Of a stretch of 64,000 nt of DNA, positions 23,194 to 38,100 are shown piece after piece. The notes below the pieces were generated by a model. It was not told where the DNA came from. It did no database searches and saw nothing but the letters and a program-made list of their open reading frames with translations. Source of the DNA: Silene conica. Taxonomy: Eukaryota; Streptophyta; Magnoliopsida; Caryophyllales; Caryophyllaceae. The DNA is taken from positions 30,571,501-30,635,500 of the forward strand of contig CM055315.2 of assembly GCA_029255685.2 (NCBI GenBank), given 5' to 3'. Position numbers and translations under genes: made by a program. Position 1 is the first letter of the stretch. Every line of letters starts with the position of its first letter.

Positions 23194-26100
23194 CTAGTCA
23201 TCAATATTTTTCATGTATTCCTTGGAAAGCTTTGTATTCATTACAAGCTCCTGTTCTTTGAGGAGAGAGTAGCCGGATTCAAGAAGCGCCTCGACATTTT
23301 GCTGTTTAAAAAACACAGATGTGGGAGTTTATCAGGCCTAATATATCCATCCAGCCAAAAGACCAGCGTACGATTACTGGCTGCAAATTATATATTATTA
23401 ATAAAAGCAAGGACGAGATACAGCTATAGTCTATAAGTGATACAAATATGGGCGGTACTGGAAGAGATTAAACATAACCCAACTACAGAAATGAGATTAA
23501 ATGTTAAGTTAACAATCATGGCACTAACAGCAATAGGTCCAACTTATTTGGGTCATAATACATTGAGTTGTACTTTTTAACATTCTAAAGTCATTTAAAA
23601 TCGAGAAGATCAATTCAATTATTCTTTGAGCTCTAACACCCCTAGGAACATTTAATTGAGTTAATAAAGCAGGTAATGTACAGTTGAAAGTTGAAACTTA
23701 ACACTCATATTCACATAGCTTACGAGCTTTTCTTTATACTCCCTCCGTCACAGTCAATAGTTTACACCTGTTTTTATTTCCCCTCACAAAATAAAGCAAA
23801 CATAAACTATTTACTATTTACTCGGACAGAGAGTGTAGAAATAAATAGAGCATTTATGCTTTAATGTAGTCTTAAAGCTGTGATTGCGTATAAATAATGA
23901 TGCAACAAAAGAGGTCTGTAAATACTGTAGCTGTACATAATTGCAATAATAAGAACCTCATTTAATTTACTTGGTTTCTCTCTATAACCAGCTCTAACTT
24001 ACCTTTCTCTCTATGACAAACCTAATACACAAATTGGAGTTTATCAATGGAGGTCACAATTTTTCATAGTAGTCATGGCATCATTCGCTAGGTTTTGTGT
24101 TTCTGGTTCCGCTTTTCCACTACACTCTTCTGTAATTTAATCTCCGTTTCGTATGCTTCTTTGACCTCTGGTTTTTCCTATTTCTTCGACTACGATTTCT
24201 TGTGGGACTGCAATTCTTTTAAGTGGCCACTACCTAAAGTGATGGAGATAGGGGCCAATGTGCCTTCAATTGCAAATCATTAAGTGGCTATTGCATATTC
24301 CTTGGGTCTTCTCTCATTTCTTGGGAGACCAAGAAACGGTAAAAAGTAGAACAGAGGCAGAGATGGTGTGGCTTGAAGCATTGTTGAAGGACTTGCATGT
24401 TCAAATTCCTTTGCCAATCACCCTATATTGTGACAAGCTGAGAGGACATTGCACAAAACCCTATTTTCTACGAAAGAACTAAACACCTCCATGTGGACTG
24501 ATATGATGCAAGAAGGATTCCTGTTGTCGCTCCATGTTTGTTCTCTCGATTACAACTAGCTGACATCACGACCAAGAGCCTTGGAGCCCAACAACATATT
24601 GCTTTCTTTCTTGTGAGCAAGCTTCGACTATATTCCTACCAAAGTAGTCCAGCTCAGGGTTACCTAATTTGCTCCCCCCCTTCAAACTATGAATTAATTC
24701 GCGATTTTTTCGTCTTAATCCGTTCCAATGTTTCTTATTCGCACAGATGAGCGGATTATATGATTTTGCTAAAAAGGAAAAATTGAAGTATATGCAAGAT
24801 ACCTGCTTATTTTGAAGCCAATCACAATGATTTGATTTGACGTGCTACTCAATGAGATACTCATCTTGATATCACTATAGTAGATTCAGCTTTAATTTGA
24901 ATTTGATTTCTGACATGGAGTATGATTTTTTTAGCTTTGTCGATATATGATATGTGACTATGTCGTCTTGTTTTCTCCGTCTTTTACCTTGTATTCCGAC
25001 TCGATTTGAGTCGGTGTTAGCCCTTTTTATGTATTTTATACCCGAGTTTCGCATTCTTTGAGTATAAGTCTAATTTTGTAGGATTTGGGACGGAATTGAT
25101 GAAACGGGAGCCAAAGGGAGCGAATTAGAAGAGAGCAAGGAAAAGAGAAGAAAAATGAGTACCGGTGTGCTCCCCGCCGGTCCACAAACCAGCAGCCGTG
25201 CCATGGCCAATACTCCATCCTTCGCCATTTTCCAAGAGATGAAGAATGTGCATATTGATGTGCTAACAGCTGGTCCGTAGACCGGCAGCCTTCCCTCCGG
25301 CTCGGAGCACCTGATGATATTCAAAGCCTTATCTTTGGAGCTAGCGCCCACAGCCGGTCTACGCAAGACCGCACAATCAAGTCTTTTTCTCTAATTTTGG
25401 CCCATTTTGGAGGAAACTATAAATACCCCTCCTTAAGACTTTTCGAGACACAACCCTAGATCTGGAATAGTACCCTAATTTAGGCTAGCTTTCCTAGTTA
25501 AATTCTTAATCGTTCCTTAATCAAACACTAATCTTTCGTCAAATTTAGCCTAGAACCGTTCCTTAATCTAAACCCTAGATCTAGAATTTTGTTTACTGCT
25601 TTCTCTCTCTATAACCAACTCTAACTACCTTACCTTGATCTCTCTATAATAAACCTAAGACTTGAAATCATTTGTTTAACACTAACTACCTTACCTTTCT
25701 CTCTTTATTTGCTGTTAGTGAAATCATTTGTTTAACACTAAAACTTGAGAAAGATAGTCTTTCAATAAGTTATTGAGAGACCATTCCTCCGTACCCTTCT
25801 ATTTATATTCGTGATCATTTTGTCGTGGATCGTGAAATAGTGATTTCGTACATATTTAAATGATAAATGTACCTATTTTATCTTTAATCATGATGTGTAC
25901 CTATTTTATTAGGTTTAGTACCACTTTTTTTTTTAAAATTTGTTCAATAATATCTCAATAAGCTTATTGAGAGACCGTCTCTTAGGAGACCCGTAGGTTG
26001 TTTAATTATCGGGCAAGGTCGTCTACAGCTAAACACCGAAGTTTGTATAAACTCAAGGTCGAGTTTATGTAATCGTTATCTTTTAATTTACATTTATAAT

Positions 26101-29100
26101 TCTACATTTTATAGTTAATTATAAAAAAATATAAAACCCACAAAAAAATGTTTTTATATTCCCTGTATTTCACTTTGTGAAACCCAAAAGAATTTAATGG
26201 TTTTGCTAACATATCAATAAGGTTTCGACATGGACCAGGGTTCTCTTTTGTTTGATTTTATATTGCCATACAAGATGTTTGACAGAGTTCAGCAACAACC
26301 AACAATATATATAATATTATATCAAACACAGAGCATGGTTGAGATATGCTTTATCAGTTTATCTTAAACGGGAGAAACGATATAACATGAATTCATCAAG
26401 TTCATAAGGTTAAGACTTCAGACTGGTTTAGATAAAATTTAGTTTAGTCAAAATCGCCAGCAAAATTATGTAGAAGAGGAAACCATGCTCCATCAGATCT
26501 AAGCTGTCAACAATCAAAACATTTTCATCATGCCATATCCACATTAGGCATTGGTAACTGAGCTACGGAAAACTTATTCAAAGAACGCTTTCTACTGTTG
26601 ACGTAATTGTCTGCACCAGTGGCCAATGGCCATCAAGTTTTAATAACTTTCAAGTTTCAGCCCTATCCCATATTTCAATCAAAAGTGCACAATCATCTAG
26701 CTTAGTTGGTAAAGTCATTGAGGTGTGATATTCATGATGTGGTCGCAAACTCGGCAAGTCTAAAATTGCACTTGTGGCCCCTTTTACACTCACGAATAAA
26801 ATTCAATCCGAAAGTTTTGTTTCATGAATAATATTTTATCAAACATCATTTTTTTTGATATGACATATTGACACGAGGTTAGTGAAATTAAAGGATAGAC
26901 TGGTATCGTGTAATCAAATAATTTTTATACATATCTAAAGACTAGAGACTTGATCGATCATGCCTGAGCACCCAATTTATAAATCAGAAGTCGTGTAGTA
27001 GAGTGTAATGACAGGATATTGAAAAACATAATTTGGCACATAATTTCTTCTTCAATGTTAAGAGTTTGGTCATTGAAGTTACCTCAGGTGGGACAAATAC
27101 TGGAAGCTTCTCTCCCTTCCTTTGCCTAAGAAGTTTGGCTCCAAGAGTTTCAGCACCTCCAATATCCTCAACCCACTAAACAAAACATTGGTCATTTTGC
27201 AAGTGTCTTAAAAGAAATGCAGAACATAGATCAAAGACAGAATCTTCTGAAGAGAATTGGAAATGAATATCTGATTCATGTGTATCTTTTAGCTGTATAG
27301 TATACATAGCATATTGCAGTTTGATTGCCAAACCCATGCAATACATGTGTTCAAAGTACTTCACTGGGAAAGCATAATCACGTAGATGAGATTATCCATG
27401 CGTTGTACTCCCTCGAGTCAACTTTTATTGTCCTCTTTTCTCCAAAATTTATTCCAAATTAATTGTCTTATTTCAAATTTGGTATGCTAAAATGGGTGGA
27501 CTACCATTATTACCCCTAATCTTTTAGGTACCACTCACTCTATCAAAATGACATTGTCCCCATTCCTCCTAATAAGAAGGCTAGAATAGTAATTTTACCC
27601 CTATTCCTTATATCTTCCCAAAATGGATAGTCGGACAATTAAAGTGGAACGGAGGGAGTATTGTATTGTAGTTTGATCCTTTGATTATTAAACATGATGC
27701 TATAAATCCTATAGTCAGAAATGTGAGTCTAAAATCTAAAGCTGCCGCTCACCCTCTGGCCAGAGAGCAATCACAATCAAGCTTTTCAAAATATAACAGA
27801 AGATGGAGATTCGGCCTTAAGTGCAAAATGGCAGATCCATCCTATGAGATCCAGGGGGTCCCAAAACATCACAAGGAAAAACTGTGCATTATGTCCAAAT
27901 TTTTGTGTTTGAAAATTTTCATACCAAAAAAAGGGAAGTGAAGTAACCATTCTTTTTTAGTTCGATTAATGAGAACTGAAATGGTTTCTATGATTAGTCA
28001 GTGAAAGAGGAACAGGAGTATTTTCTCATATTACATAAAATAAGGCAATATGCCCACCAATTATAGAAGACTACTACTAGACTTTCAAGCCTAATAGAAT
28101 GTTTTTAACTGTTAAATAAATTATACATTTCCTGTTAATTGCTGTCAACAAATATGTCAGCACAAGACATACAACATTGTAAATAGACCATGCGGATATG
28201 TGTTAAGTTACCCAGAAAATAACTCTACAGTTGTCCCACTATAATCAACAAATAGGGAAAAACAAATACTCAACGTATTAAGTTCATTAAAAAAGAGCTT
28301 ACCTCGAGAATAGACCGGTCATAAGTTCGAGATCTTAAAGCTCCATAAAAATCTAAAGCTGCACATACAGTAAGAGGTCTCGCATAAGTAAAATGCCTAA
28401 CCGCAAGTCAAATACGAAAAACAGCCCTAGTTATAGTACATTAATACTCACATCACAAGAAACAAAAATCCTAATCTAATACAGAGCTAAATAGATGGAG
28501 ATTTTATTAGAAACAACTAAGCTACGTTTAGGACAAAAAAGAGGAAAAAACTATGGTAAGTGTTCAAGACGCTACTTCATCAGAAGACAGCACAAGAACA
28601 AGTTCAAACTACACTTATGTTCAATAAAGACCCAAAAAAGAAGTTGGTCCCTCAATATTCTTGACTGACCTCGGTCCTTCTCCAGATACTGATGCTGCAA
28701 CAGCTAGTTTCTTTAACCTCAAAATCTCATTTATTGTCTTAGGAAGCCACCAAGGAGTATCGATGCAAGTCCATAAAACTCAACTAGACTTCTAGTCATG
28801 TACCACCCACCAATGAGTGTACATCCAAGTCCATAATCCCCCCACCCCCACTATAACATATGTTCCGATGTGGAAACATGCATTACTCCTATCTAATAGA
28901 TTTGTATATGAAATTTTTTACATTTCTAAAGCAAGGGAACTCTCGATAGTATAATAAAGTGACCTAACCTAAACTATGTAGACGAAGCTAGTCTTTCAAC
29001 ATAAGCAAGACAGCATGTGTTGCTTGCTGCAAAGCCAGCCAAAGCATTGGTAGAGAATAAGCTTTGTCTTTTGAAGTCAGTATCCTGAAAGAGGAGTTTG

Positions 29101-32100
29101 AAATACAAAATGATTGCTGAAATATGAAGGATGTTCTATCTAACTATTTGGTAATGTTTATGGAGGAGAGGATGTCCCTCAGGATCAATTGTGCAACGTC
29201 CAAGAGCACACTCATACAAAGAGCTATATACCTACTGCAAGTTTACATATTCCATTTGGGTCTATCCCAATTAAAAGCTTACTTTTCAATTCAAGCATGC
29301 ATTGTGTAGTGGACTAGTGTAGGACTTTCTAATCCCTTTGCATGAAACCGATACTGTCAAGGAGAAAGGCTCGACTAACAAGAGAGGAGGTAGATGAAAA
29401 AGACTGAAGTCCAAATGAAAACATGAACTATTGAAAGGGACAAAGCGAGTAATTTTTAGAGCATGAACATGATACTATAGGCATGACAAACTACACAGTA
29501 AGTCAGTAACCATCATAAGTTGTGCAGGCACATTAACATTCAACTCTAGGATGAGATACAAATTGATTTGGTTTTACATGTATTTGATTATCTAGCTTAT
29601 TATTTAGATATTGATTGTTCATATAGAAGCAAGTAAAGAACCATTACAAAAGAAACAAAACAGTGTTACCTTGATTGGGAAATGTATTCACAATGCCGAC
29701 GACCTCATCCCTGCCAATTCCATCTTTCTCATACATCCGACAGACAATGTTCACTATATCCTCATGATTTGGCTGCCTGGTAAAATAAGAATGTAAAATG
29801 CCAATGTGCTGGAATTTACATCAAAAATATACTCGTGGTAAAGATAGATGTTAGGGTTTGATAGTTTTTAGGGGCAATATAATCAAACAAGGAGAGAAGG
29901 ATATTGATAAAATAATTTGTGTCGTATTTCTATATAAAACAAGCTAATACATTAGCTATTTATAGTAGTTGAAGAACTTACAACTTTCCTAAAGTATTTA
30001 AGGTGTAAGTCTAAATAACTCTCTCTACATTGAACTTATAGGACTAGTAACTCTAATGACATTGAACATCACACAAAACTTCCACGTAGTAGTAATGTGG
30101 AATGAGTTACTTTGTAACCTTATTAGATTGATTGTCACTCCTCCGTGACAATTAATTCTGACATTCCTAACCGATTCCTTAGCTTTTCAAACTTTTGTTT
30201 AGGTAGTGCTTTAGTGAAAATATCACCAAGTTGATCTTGTGTAGGACAATACTCTAGGTTGATTTCATTTTCTCTTTGTGTGTCTCTCATAAAATGGTAC
30301 TTAATCTTGAAGTGTTTAGTCCTCTTATGACACAAATCCAATGCTAGTAGCTGCTCACTCGTAGTCACAAAGTAATTTGGCTGTAATAAATTGCTCCTTT
30401 CCCTTTGAGAACGTTCCGCAAATAGGCTTGATTTACAGTTGCACAAGCTCTTAGACTCTTTTGTGATTGCATGAAAATATTCCACTTCCTAGAGTATATG
30501 CATATCTGGATATACTTCTCATGTCATCAAGAACCACCCAAATCACTTTCAGTATACCGGACAAGTTTAGTGTTTTGAATAGGTTTGTATCAAAGACCTA
30601 AATGTGTACTACCTCGAATGTACCTTACAAGTACTAGACCTATCAAACGGGTCGAACGGGCCGTGCGGGTCGGGTAGATACGGGTTCGGGTTCGGATAAA
30701 ATACAGGACACATGTATTTCGGGTCGGGTAAAATACGGATCAAGTCTATACGGGTTCCGGGTCGGGTTCGGGTAAAAATACAGGTCAATCAACATCTTTT
30801 CCTTGCATTTTTTAAAACTTATTTATTCCTACCCTTTATACGTTTTCTCTCCTCTTGCTCGTCTTAGTCAACTTAATTGTCACAATTTTCGCCATCACCA
30901 TCGTTATCGTCATAATTACCCTCACTAACTCGCTAAGTACGATAATAAGACTCAAATAAGATAATACTGATGACGTGACAAAGTGTTGATGCGAAGTGCG
31001 GTTCAGTTCGAGTTCAACGTAATACGGTGAAAGTGACGGTATGACACACACTTCGAGGTGATGATGTGGCATATGGTACTAGGTGATGAGGCGACAATGA
31101 TGATGTGGAATGAAACTGTGCTTGACATCGAACATTTGAAGTCTGAGTCTTCAACACTAAATGAAGCAAAGTATGGGTCCTAAATACAAGCTTAACTCTT
31201 TGCACTCCTGATGTACGGAGTCTCCCCTCTGATTACCAAAAGACAGTCAACATTAGACATTGGTGAACCATCAGCCGACTATCTACTACTTCGAGAAATA
31301 TAAGGAATGCATTCTATTTTAGAAGGCATTTTGATTTGTCCTGTTGTACTCCAAAACCTCCACTGAAAATCCTCAAGCCAACTGATTATTTTCAACAACT
31401 AACCAAACACAAAAACACATAATGGTTTGGGAGTTTCTTATGTACTATCTAAACCATGTGAAATTTTCAACTGTACTTCATTAAGACCTTTTAAAGCCAA
31501 AGCCACAGTACTGAGTACATACCAGTAGAACTTCTCCATCCTTCCGTCACGGACTAACGGAGCATAGATAGTGGTAAAATCATTCCCAGTAACAATAATA
31601 GGTATCCTGTGTGTAATGTCAGACTCACGCCAGTCTTGTCCAATACTAACTCTGGTGGGGTTGTCAGCTAAGTTCATCAGAGTTCCACTAACAATTTGAT
31701 TGTTAACAGTTACTTGAGTATCTCCTGCAAAAAGGTAAGGTGGATGCAAAAAAAAATAAGGGATGCAGTCAGTATATCTTTTCAGCTCTCACTAGAATGA
31801 TTATAAAGATCTAAGCCCAGAGGAGCTCACCGAATCTACCAATGCCAGCATCAATATCATTGATCATCAAACAGCTCAACTTTCCCTGCACACGTCAAGA
31901 ACAAGCGACAGGTATATTTACAAACTTTAAAATCTTTTAACTTTTATATAAAAAGTAGTTATTTAACACCAGTTTCCAATGTCATATGCATAAGAAAAAT
32001 TATGATGGGGATGGGACCGAATAAGTTCATCGTGAAACAAAAAGAACAAAGTTCCAGTTACAAAATGATTTCAAGTAGAGGCTAACAGAATCATCATTTG

Positions 32101-35100
32101 AAGCATCAGCAGCATAACAAAAAGACTTGAATAAAAAGAGAAAACGAGAAAGGGAGAAATGAAAGATGACAAAGAGAATAGGGATCACAAGGCCGTGTCA
32201 CACACTAAAACCAATAACCTATTTTGGCTCATTTTTATTTCAACAGATGGAAACTCTTTTTGGATGGCAGCACGTCCATATTAAATTATTAATATATGCA
32301 TCTCTGTCATGCTTATCGCCATCCTTGCATGATTTTAATCATTTTGTTCTTTAGCTTTCAGAAAAATAAAAATCATTTTATTTTATAGGCTGGGGTATTT
32401 TAAATATTGCTTTTCTCAAGAAAATAAGGTACCGGAACCACTGACATACATATATCAGAATTGAAAGAGGAAAAGCTTCTGACTTGGTTTTGAACCACTT
32501 GAGAGGCTGCTCTATATCGATCCCGTATCAATCTTCCCGGTTCCCCTGAAAAATGTAGAACGAATGGTGAATAGTGTCTTAAGAAAATTATATACATCCT
32601 CCACCTTAGATACATTGTTTTTCAATACTGACAGAAATGATTTCATTAAATAACATGAGACGCAAGCAATACGCCATAAGTAGTCAAAGAGCTATTTCGA
32701 GCACAATACAAGCAGTTTGAGCCAGTTAAGCAAAACATTAGATGGTGGCAATAACACCACAACCGCAAGATTTTGAAGAGGACACGAAGGCAACTTTTTT
32801 ACAAAACTCAAAGAAAACCTATCATAATTTCAGATATTCCTTCCAGCTAACATCCACACAACTGTTATATATGCAGAATGAGTTTCTCCGGGTCTTGCTC
32901 ATAAGATACTCTAAAAGAAAACTCGTAATCATCAAACCAGAAACCGTCATTATCCACCCTCGTAATCCCACAAAGTACAACATTATTCTAGTGCCTCAAT
33001 GGCTCCCACTCATTACTAAACAATGGATATCACTTTTGGACAAGCAAATTGCCGCTAATGCCACAAAGAAAATATGCAGAGTTATTATGTTCCGTGCTTT
33101 AAAATAATTATGGTACTTGCACTATAGGGCCGAGCACATATCAGATATCAATTCCAAGGTATGAGTTTGGATCACATATCATATACATATCAGAAATTTG
33201 AATCTAATCTATGTATCTAAACCTGTCAAAAGATGACCCAACCCAAAAACAAGACTGAAAAGTGAAACCCACCCGGTATTAACCCGCACATTTAGGGTCA
33301 AGACCTGAATCGTGACCTAACCCATAAAGGAGTAAAATTTATCGAAAATTTAAATTTAAATATATTTAACATAAATAATATAAAATGATAAAAATAATTT
33401 AAACTTTCTAAATTTGAAATAAAATATACTTATATTTGTTTTAAAGCATAGTTTTACCACATGATTAATTACTCGAATGATGACCACATAAATATAGTCA
33501 ATGCTTGTCAACTACATGATATTTCATATAATGTTGCGATATTGAATAATATTAAATGAAATATGTTTATTTTTGCTTATATCATATACTCCCTCCGTTC
33601 AAATAAATAGTTTACGTTTGTTTTATTTCCCCTCACAAAATTAAGTGAACGTCGAACAGTGGGAGTATTAAACTTGATAATTATATAAATTAAGAATAAT
33701 TATATATTTATAACTTAAATAAAGAAAATAAACATTTGTAAAAAGGCGTCAATTTGTCCTGGTTCAGACCCCAACCCTAACCCGACCTGTGTGAACCTGT
33801 ATTTTACAAACCTGAAAAAGACCCGGTCTGTATATTACGCGAACCTGCAATCACAAAACCCATAACTCGCTGTTTGAAATCTTATCCAGATATATCGGGT
33901 AAGTAGATAAACTTTTCTGGATATGGGACAAGAATATTGAGACATTTGGGTAAGATATACGTTTGATTGGATATCCATATATTCACCTTTAATTATTGAC
34001 ATTTACTTGGAAAAAACACGATTATTACATGTCATCATCATCATCATCTTGCATGATGATTTCTTTTACCTTAACCTTATTTCTCTGTTGAGTGTGAACG
34101 AAAAACGTAGTTAATTCCTCTATAATATATGTTCGTAAACTTAAATACGTGAAACTATTAAGAAATCTAGCAAAAAAAACTCCCGAGACAACAAGGACTA
34201 ATACGGAAATTTCAACTACACCATCACCAAGATAACATCCCAAATAAAATCATAATTTAAAATTTGATAGCAAGGTATATGAAAGTCCATGATTACCCTT
34301 ACCCTTGTGAATCGCGAATCGTTAAAAGAGCAAATTCTATCCCGTCACTTATTGAAAATACATGTAAGACCATGGTTACCGAATTTGCTATGAATACGTC
34401 TTTATAATTCGTGATTCGTTCTTATAGAATGTGTGTTGTATGTATTTTCAGTAAGCAACATGATAGAATTCGCTTTTAACAGTACGAGCGAGCAAATCGC
34501 GAATTGGTAAGGGTGTATTCATAGTGAATCCGGTAACCAGGTACGAAACAAATCATGAACTCAACATAGGTTGTGAATAGTCTGGTATAAATAAGTTAAA
34601 GTATCATGTGGAATGCAAGTGCCCGATAAGAACAAAGAGAAATATATCTCTTGTTCTCTTTTTGTGAATGGAGTAGGAGTAGTCTAAATAAGTGAAAGTA
34701 GCATTAAATGTAAAGCCTATCTTTCCTTATGCAAACTAGATCACTAGTTTTACAACTTTATATTAAGGGTTTTTAGACAAAAATTACCTAATATACACAG
34801 TATTTTTTTCTTTTTGCATGGAAGTACCCGACCTAATTAACTTTTGACGGAATTTTCCTTTTATTGGACGGAAAAAGCAGTTGGTACTCGTTAAAAATTC
34901 AAATATAAACTTAAGCTATCTTTGAGCAAAACATGTGAGGCAAATGTGTGCAATATGGTATAAATATGGTACCTTCATGCAATAGAATATAAACTTAACA
35001 ATTAGTGATTTTGTAAAAGAGATGTTATAGAAATGCTTATAAATCAAAGAGTGGGACAATTTCAATACATTATGAGACGAGTCCAGTTCGCATCTATATA

Positions 35101-38100
35101 GTAAGTCAAAACACTTGTTGCCATATTCACATGTCACGTAAATCTTAAAAACGGAGTGTCAACATTGCATTGCATCGGACTTAAGTAACATAGGATCTAT
35201 AGTATTAACTACTAAGGCACATGGACTTCATATAATTCGAAAATGATCACATATCTAATTTTCTAAAGTTGATGTGTATCCTATGCACCTATCGAATAGC
35301 AAACAATAATCAGGTCAAATGTCTTATCCAAAGTTTATTTTTTTATCAGAATTTTGGTGATTAAAACAATTTGCTCAGCCCTGAAAGGAAGAAGTCTTGC
35401 ACGTACAAACAACTTGAAAATAGTGAAGTTTCAGGAAGAAGATAAACAAAATGCTCTATAATACAAGCTCCTAGAAGTCTGTTTTCTATCCAAAACCCAG
35501 TATACACAGAAATGAAAAATAAAGATGCTGAAACATTTTTGTTGTACCATTTCAAATAATCGGAAGCACCCCCATAATCCCGTGTGAGTCCCACACTTTT
35601 GACCAGATTCTGACAATCCCTTCCAGCAAAACAATCATTTGCCTCATTTTCAAGAATATCGCAAAGAGTCGCTTATGAAATCGTTGTTAAAGATCTTAGA
35701 CCAACTTTACCCTTCACATGTCATATGAACATAATACTGAAAATCACGTAGATTTTACATATCATTCTTTTTAGAGGAAGCAACTGAACATAGGGAAGAC
35801 AAGCATATTTTCCATTGACCAAGTTCACATAAACAGCATAATTTTATTACCTGCCTTTTCTGATTCCAATTCACCTGCAGACATGATAACTGGTTCTACT
35901 CCCATTGCCTGGAAAATAAGCTCAGTTTGAAATGTCTTTCCTTGACCTTTACCGCCCCAAATTCCTGTACAGAATCTCATTTGGAGTAAGTTAAAGTGAA
36001 TAACACTACTCTGTTGTGCTGAAAATTGTAGTCGATGCTTGTGCTTTGGTCTTTTTTGAAAACTACTCTAGTAGAAGTCACATTCCTCTAATTCATTAGC
36101 AAAAGGGAAATATGGAGACTGGATTCAATGATAACTAGAAGCACAATGAAAGACACTATGAAACCATCATGTTTATCATGGTATTGAATCTCAGTTCAAG
36201 ACACAATCTCCGAATTGGTTGTCGCAGCTTGATATTGGTTTCTACACTTAAAAAGTCGCCAAAAGCCAGAAAAAATACAGTCTCAACAACCTTAAAACCC
36301 TTGATAACTCGCACAGAGTGAGGTGTTGCAGCTGATATTTAACAACATGACCAAATCCTCTTCTTTAGAAACCACGTTCAGCAAATCAGCTCACGGACCT
36401 ATTACTTTCATCATGTAAATAAGAGGTGGGCTAGGAAGAATATTAATAGAGTTGTTTTTAACATATCAAGTATTAACATGCAAGTCAAAATGGTCTGAGA
36501 GTAATTACTGCAAGTTCTCCATAGCCTTGAAAATTGAGAGAGGCGGACGCATGGTTTTAAATATGAGCGTCAACGCCAATTCGTGACGAGATATGAAGGT
36601 TTTGGAGGCTTCCACGACCGCATTTTACCCGACATTTTGACGTGTTATTGGCCGCACTTAGTGAGATTACCGTGACCGGAACCGAGATTTAATCGTTTAA
36701 ATGTAAGAAACCCATATATGAAGTCTTATATTGGTGGTAGAGTAGGTGTTTCTCAATTTATAGGCGGCCCAGGGGTTGTCTTCCTATAGCCAATTGGTTT
36801 CAGGAAAGTTCCCTTGAGCTTCTGGAGTAGGCACTCTTTCCTTCTAGGTATGACCAGACCCATTTTGAATTATAACATGGTATACGACCTAGGTTCACCT
36901 AGATTACCATAAGTCTAACTTAGCCTTTGTGTCACCGGAGGAGGGCCCTCTCTATAGAGGATTTCAATGTGTGTTACCACTACAGTGCACCCATGGTGTA
37001 ATACCCGGATATTTGAACCCGCAAAGGAACCTTGGTATGCGTGATAGACCTTATTCTAGACGAGAGGTCATTCGGGAGTGATTATGACTATAAAGTGGAC
37101 CGAGTATAACCTATACTAGACTTAGCGGAGTGGAGTTGTCTTAGAACTGCCATAACTTGAGATCTAGACATGATATTGATGTGATTCCAATTGGAGGTGC
37201 TAGCTTGTGCTCTTACCAAACGGCAGGTCACACGCCTAAAATGATCAAGAAACGAGTGAGATATGACTGTTTTATGAAAAATGGTCATTGTGAGAAGTGG
37301 GATTCGACTCGACCGAGTAGAATTTTCACTTGGTCGAATGATGAACTGAGCATAAAACGAGATAAGGTCTCCTTCTGCAAACCCCAAATCATTTCATATC
37401 TTCTTCCCTATCTCTCCAAACTCTTTCCCTTCTCTCTAAAACACTACCAAATACCTTCAATGGAGATTCAAGCTTAGAATGATGATGGAACACACCCTTC
37501 CTAATACCCGATTTACCTTTGTAAGTCGATTTTTCACCTTTCTCCTCATCTTAGTAAACCCTACCTTTTGGGGGGTTGTTATGGGTAACTAATTGATGTT
37601 TATGGTAGATAATATGGGTAATTAGTGTGTAGTAATAAGGGGGTTCTACCTTGTATACTAGTGTAGGATACGTTAGTGATAGGTTTTATGTGCCTTGTAT
37701 AAGATTTGACGGTCTTACGAGATGGAACCGTGTTGGAATCGTATTGCTTATGGATTATGCTAAAAGATGGTTAATCTTACTCGGTTTCAATATTGTGTTA
37801 TTGCATATAGTGTAATTAATGTTAATTTTGCCTCACATGATAGTAGTAGTGCATTATAACATGTTTAGCCTTAATAAATATCATTAAGGATGATAATGGT
37901 GATTAGTTGATTAATGATGATGATTAGTCGTTGTATGGTTGATGAGTCCCTTGTAGATCGATGTTGTATCATAATATGGTAGTAGTAATGTGAGGACGGA
38001 TGTTCATATCGGTATCTTTGTGTCTCATGATGAATCGGAATTGGTATGACATGTAGCGTCTTGCATTTACTGTGGTTGTTATGAATATTAATGGTGATGA

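Noticed and set aside
26578-26610. Candidate last exon of the activase-like gene (acceptor GTGCAG, then a short frame ending TGA)
   Set aside because: It keeps phase, but gives only ten residues of poor similarity. The exon at 23194-23301 encodes the conserved ESGYSL...KLSKEYMKN terminus with a good acceptor and fits the family far better.
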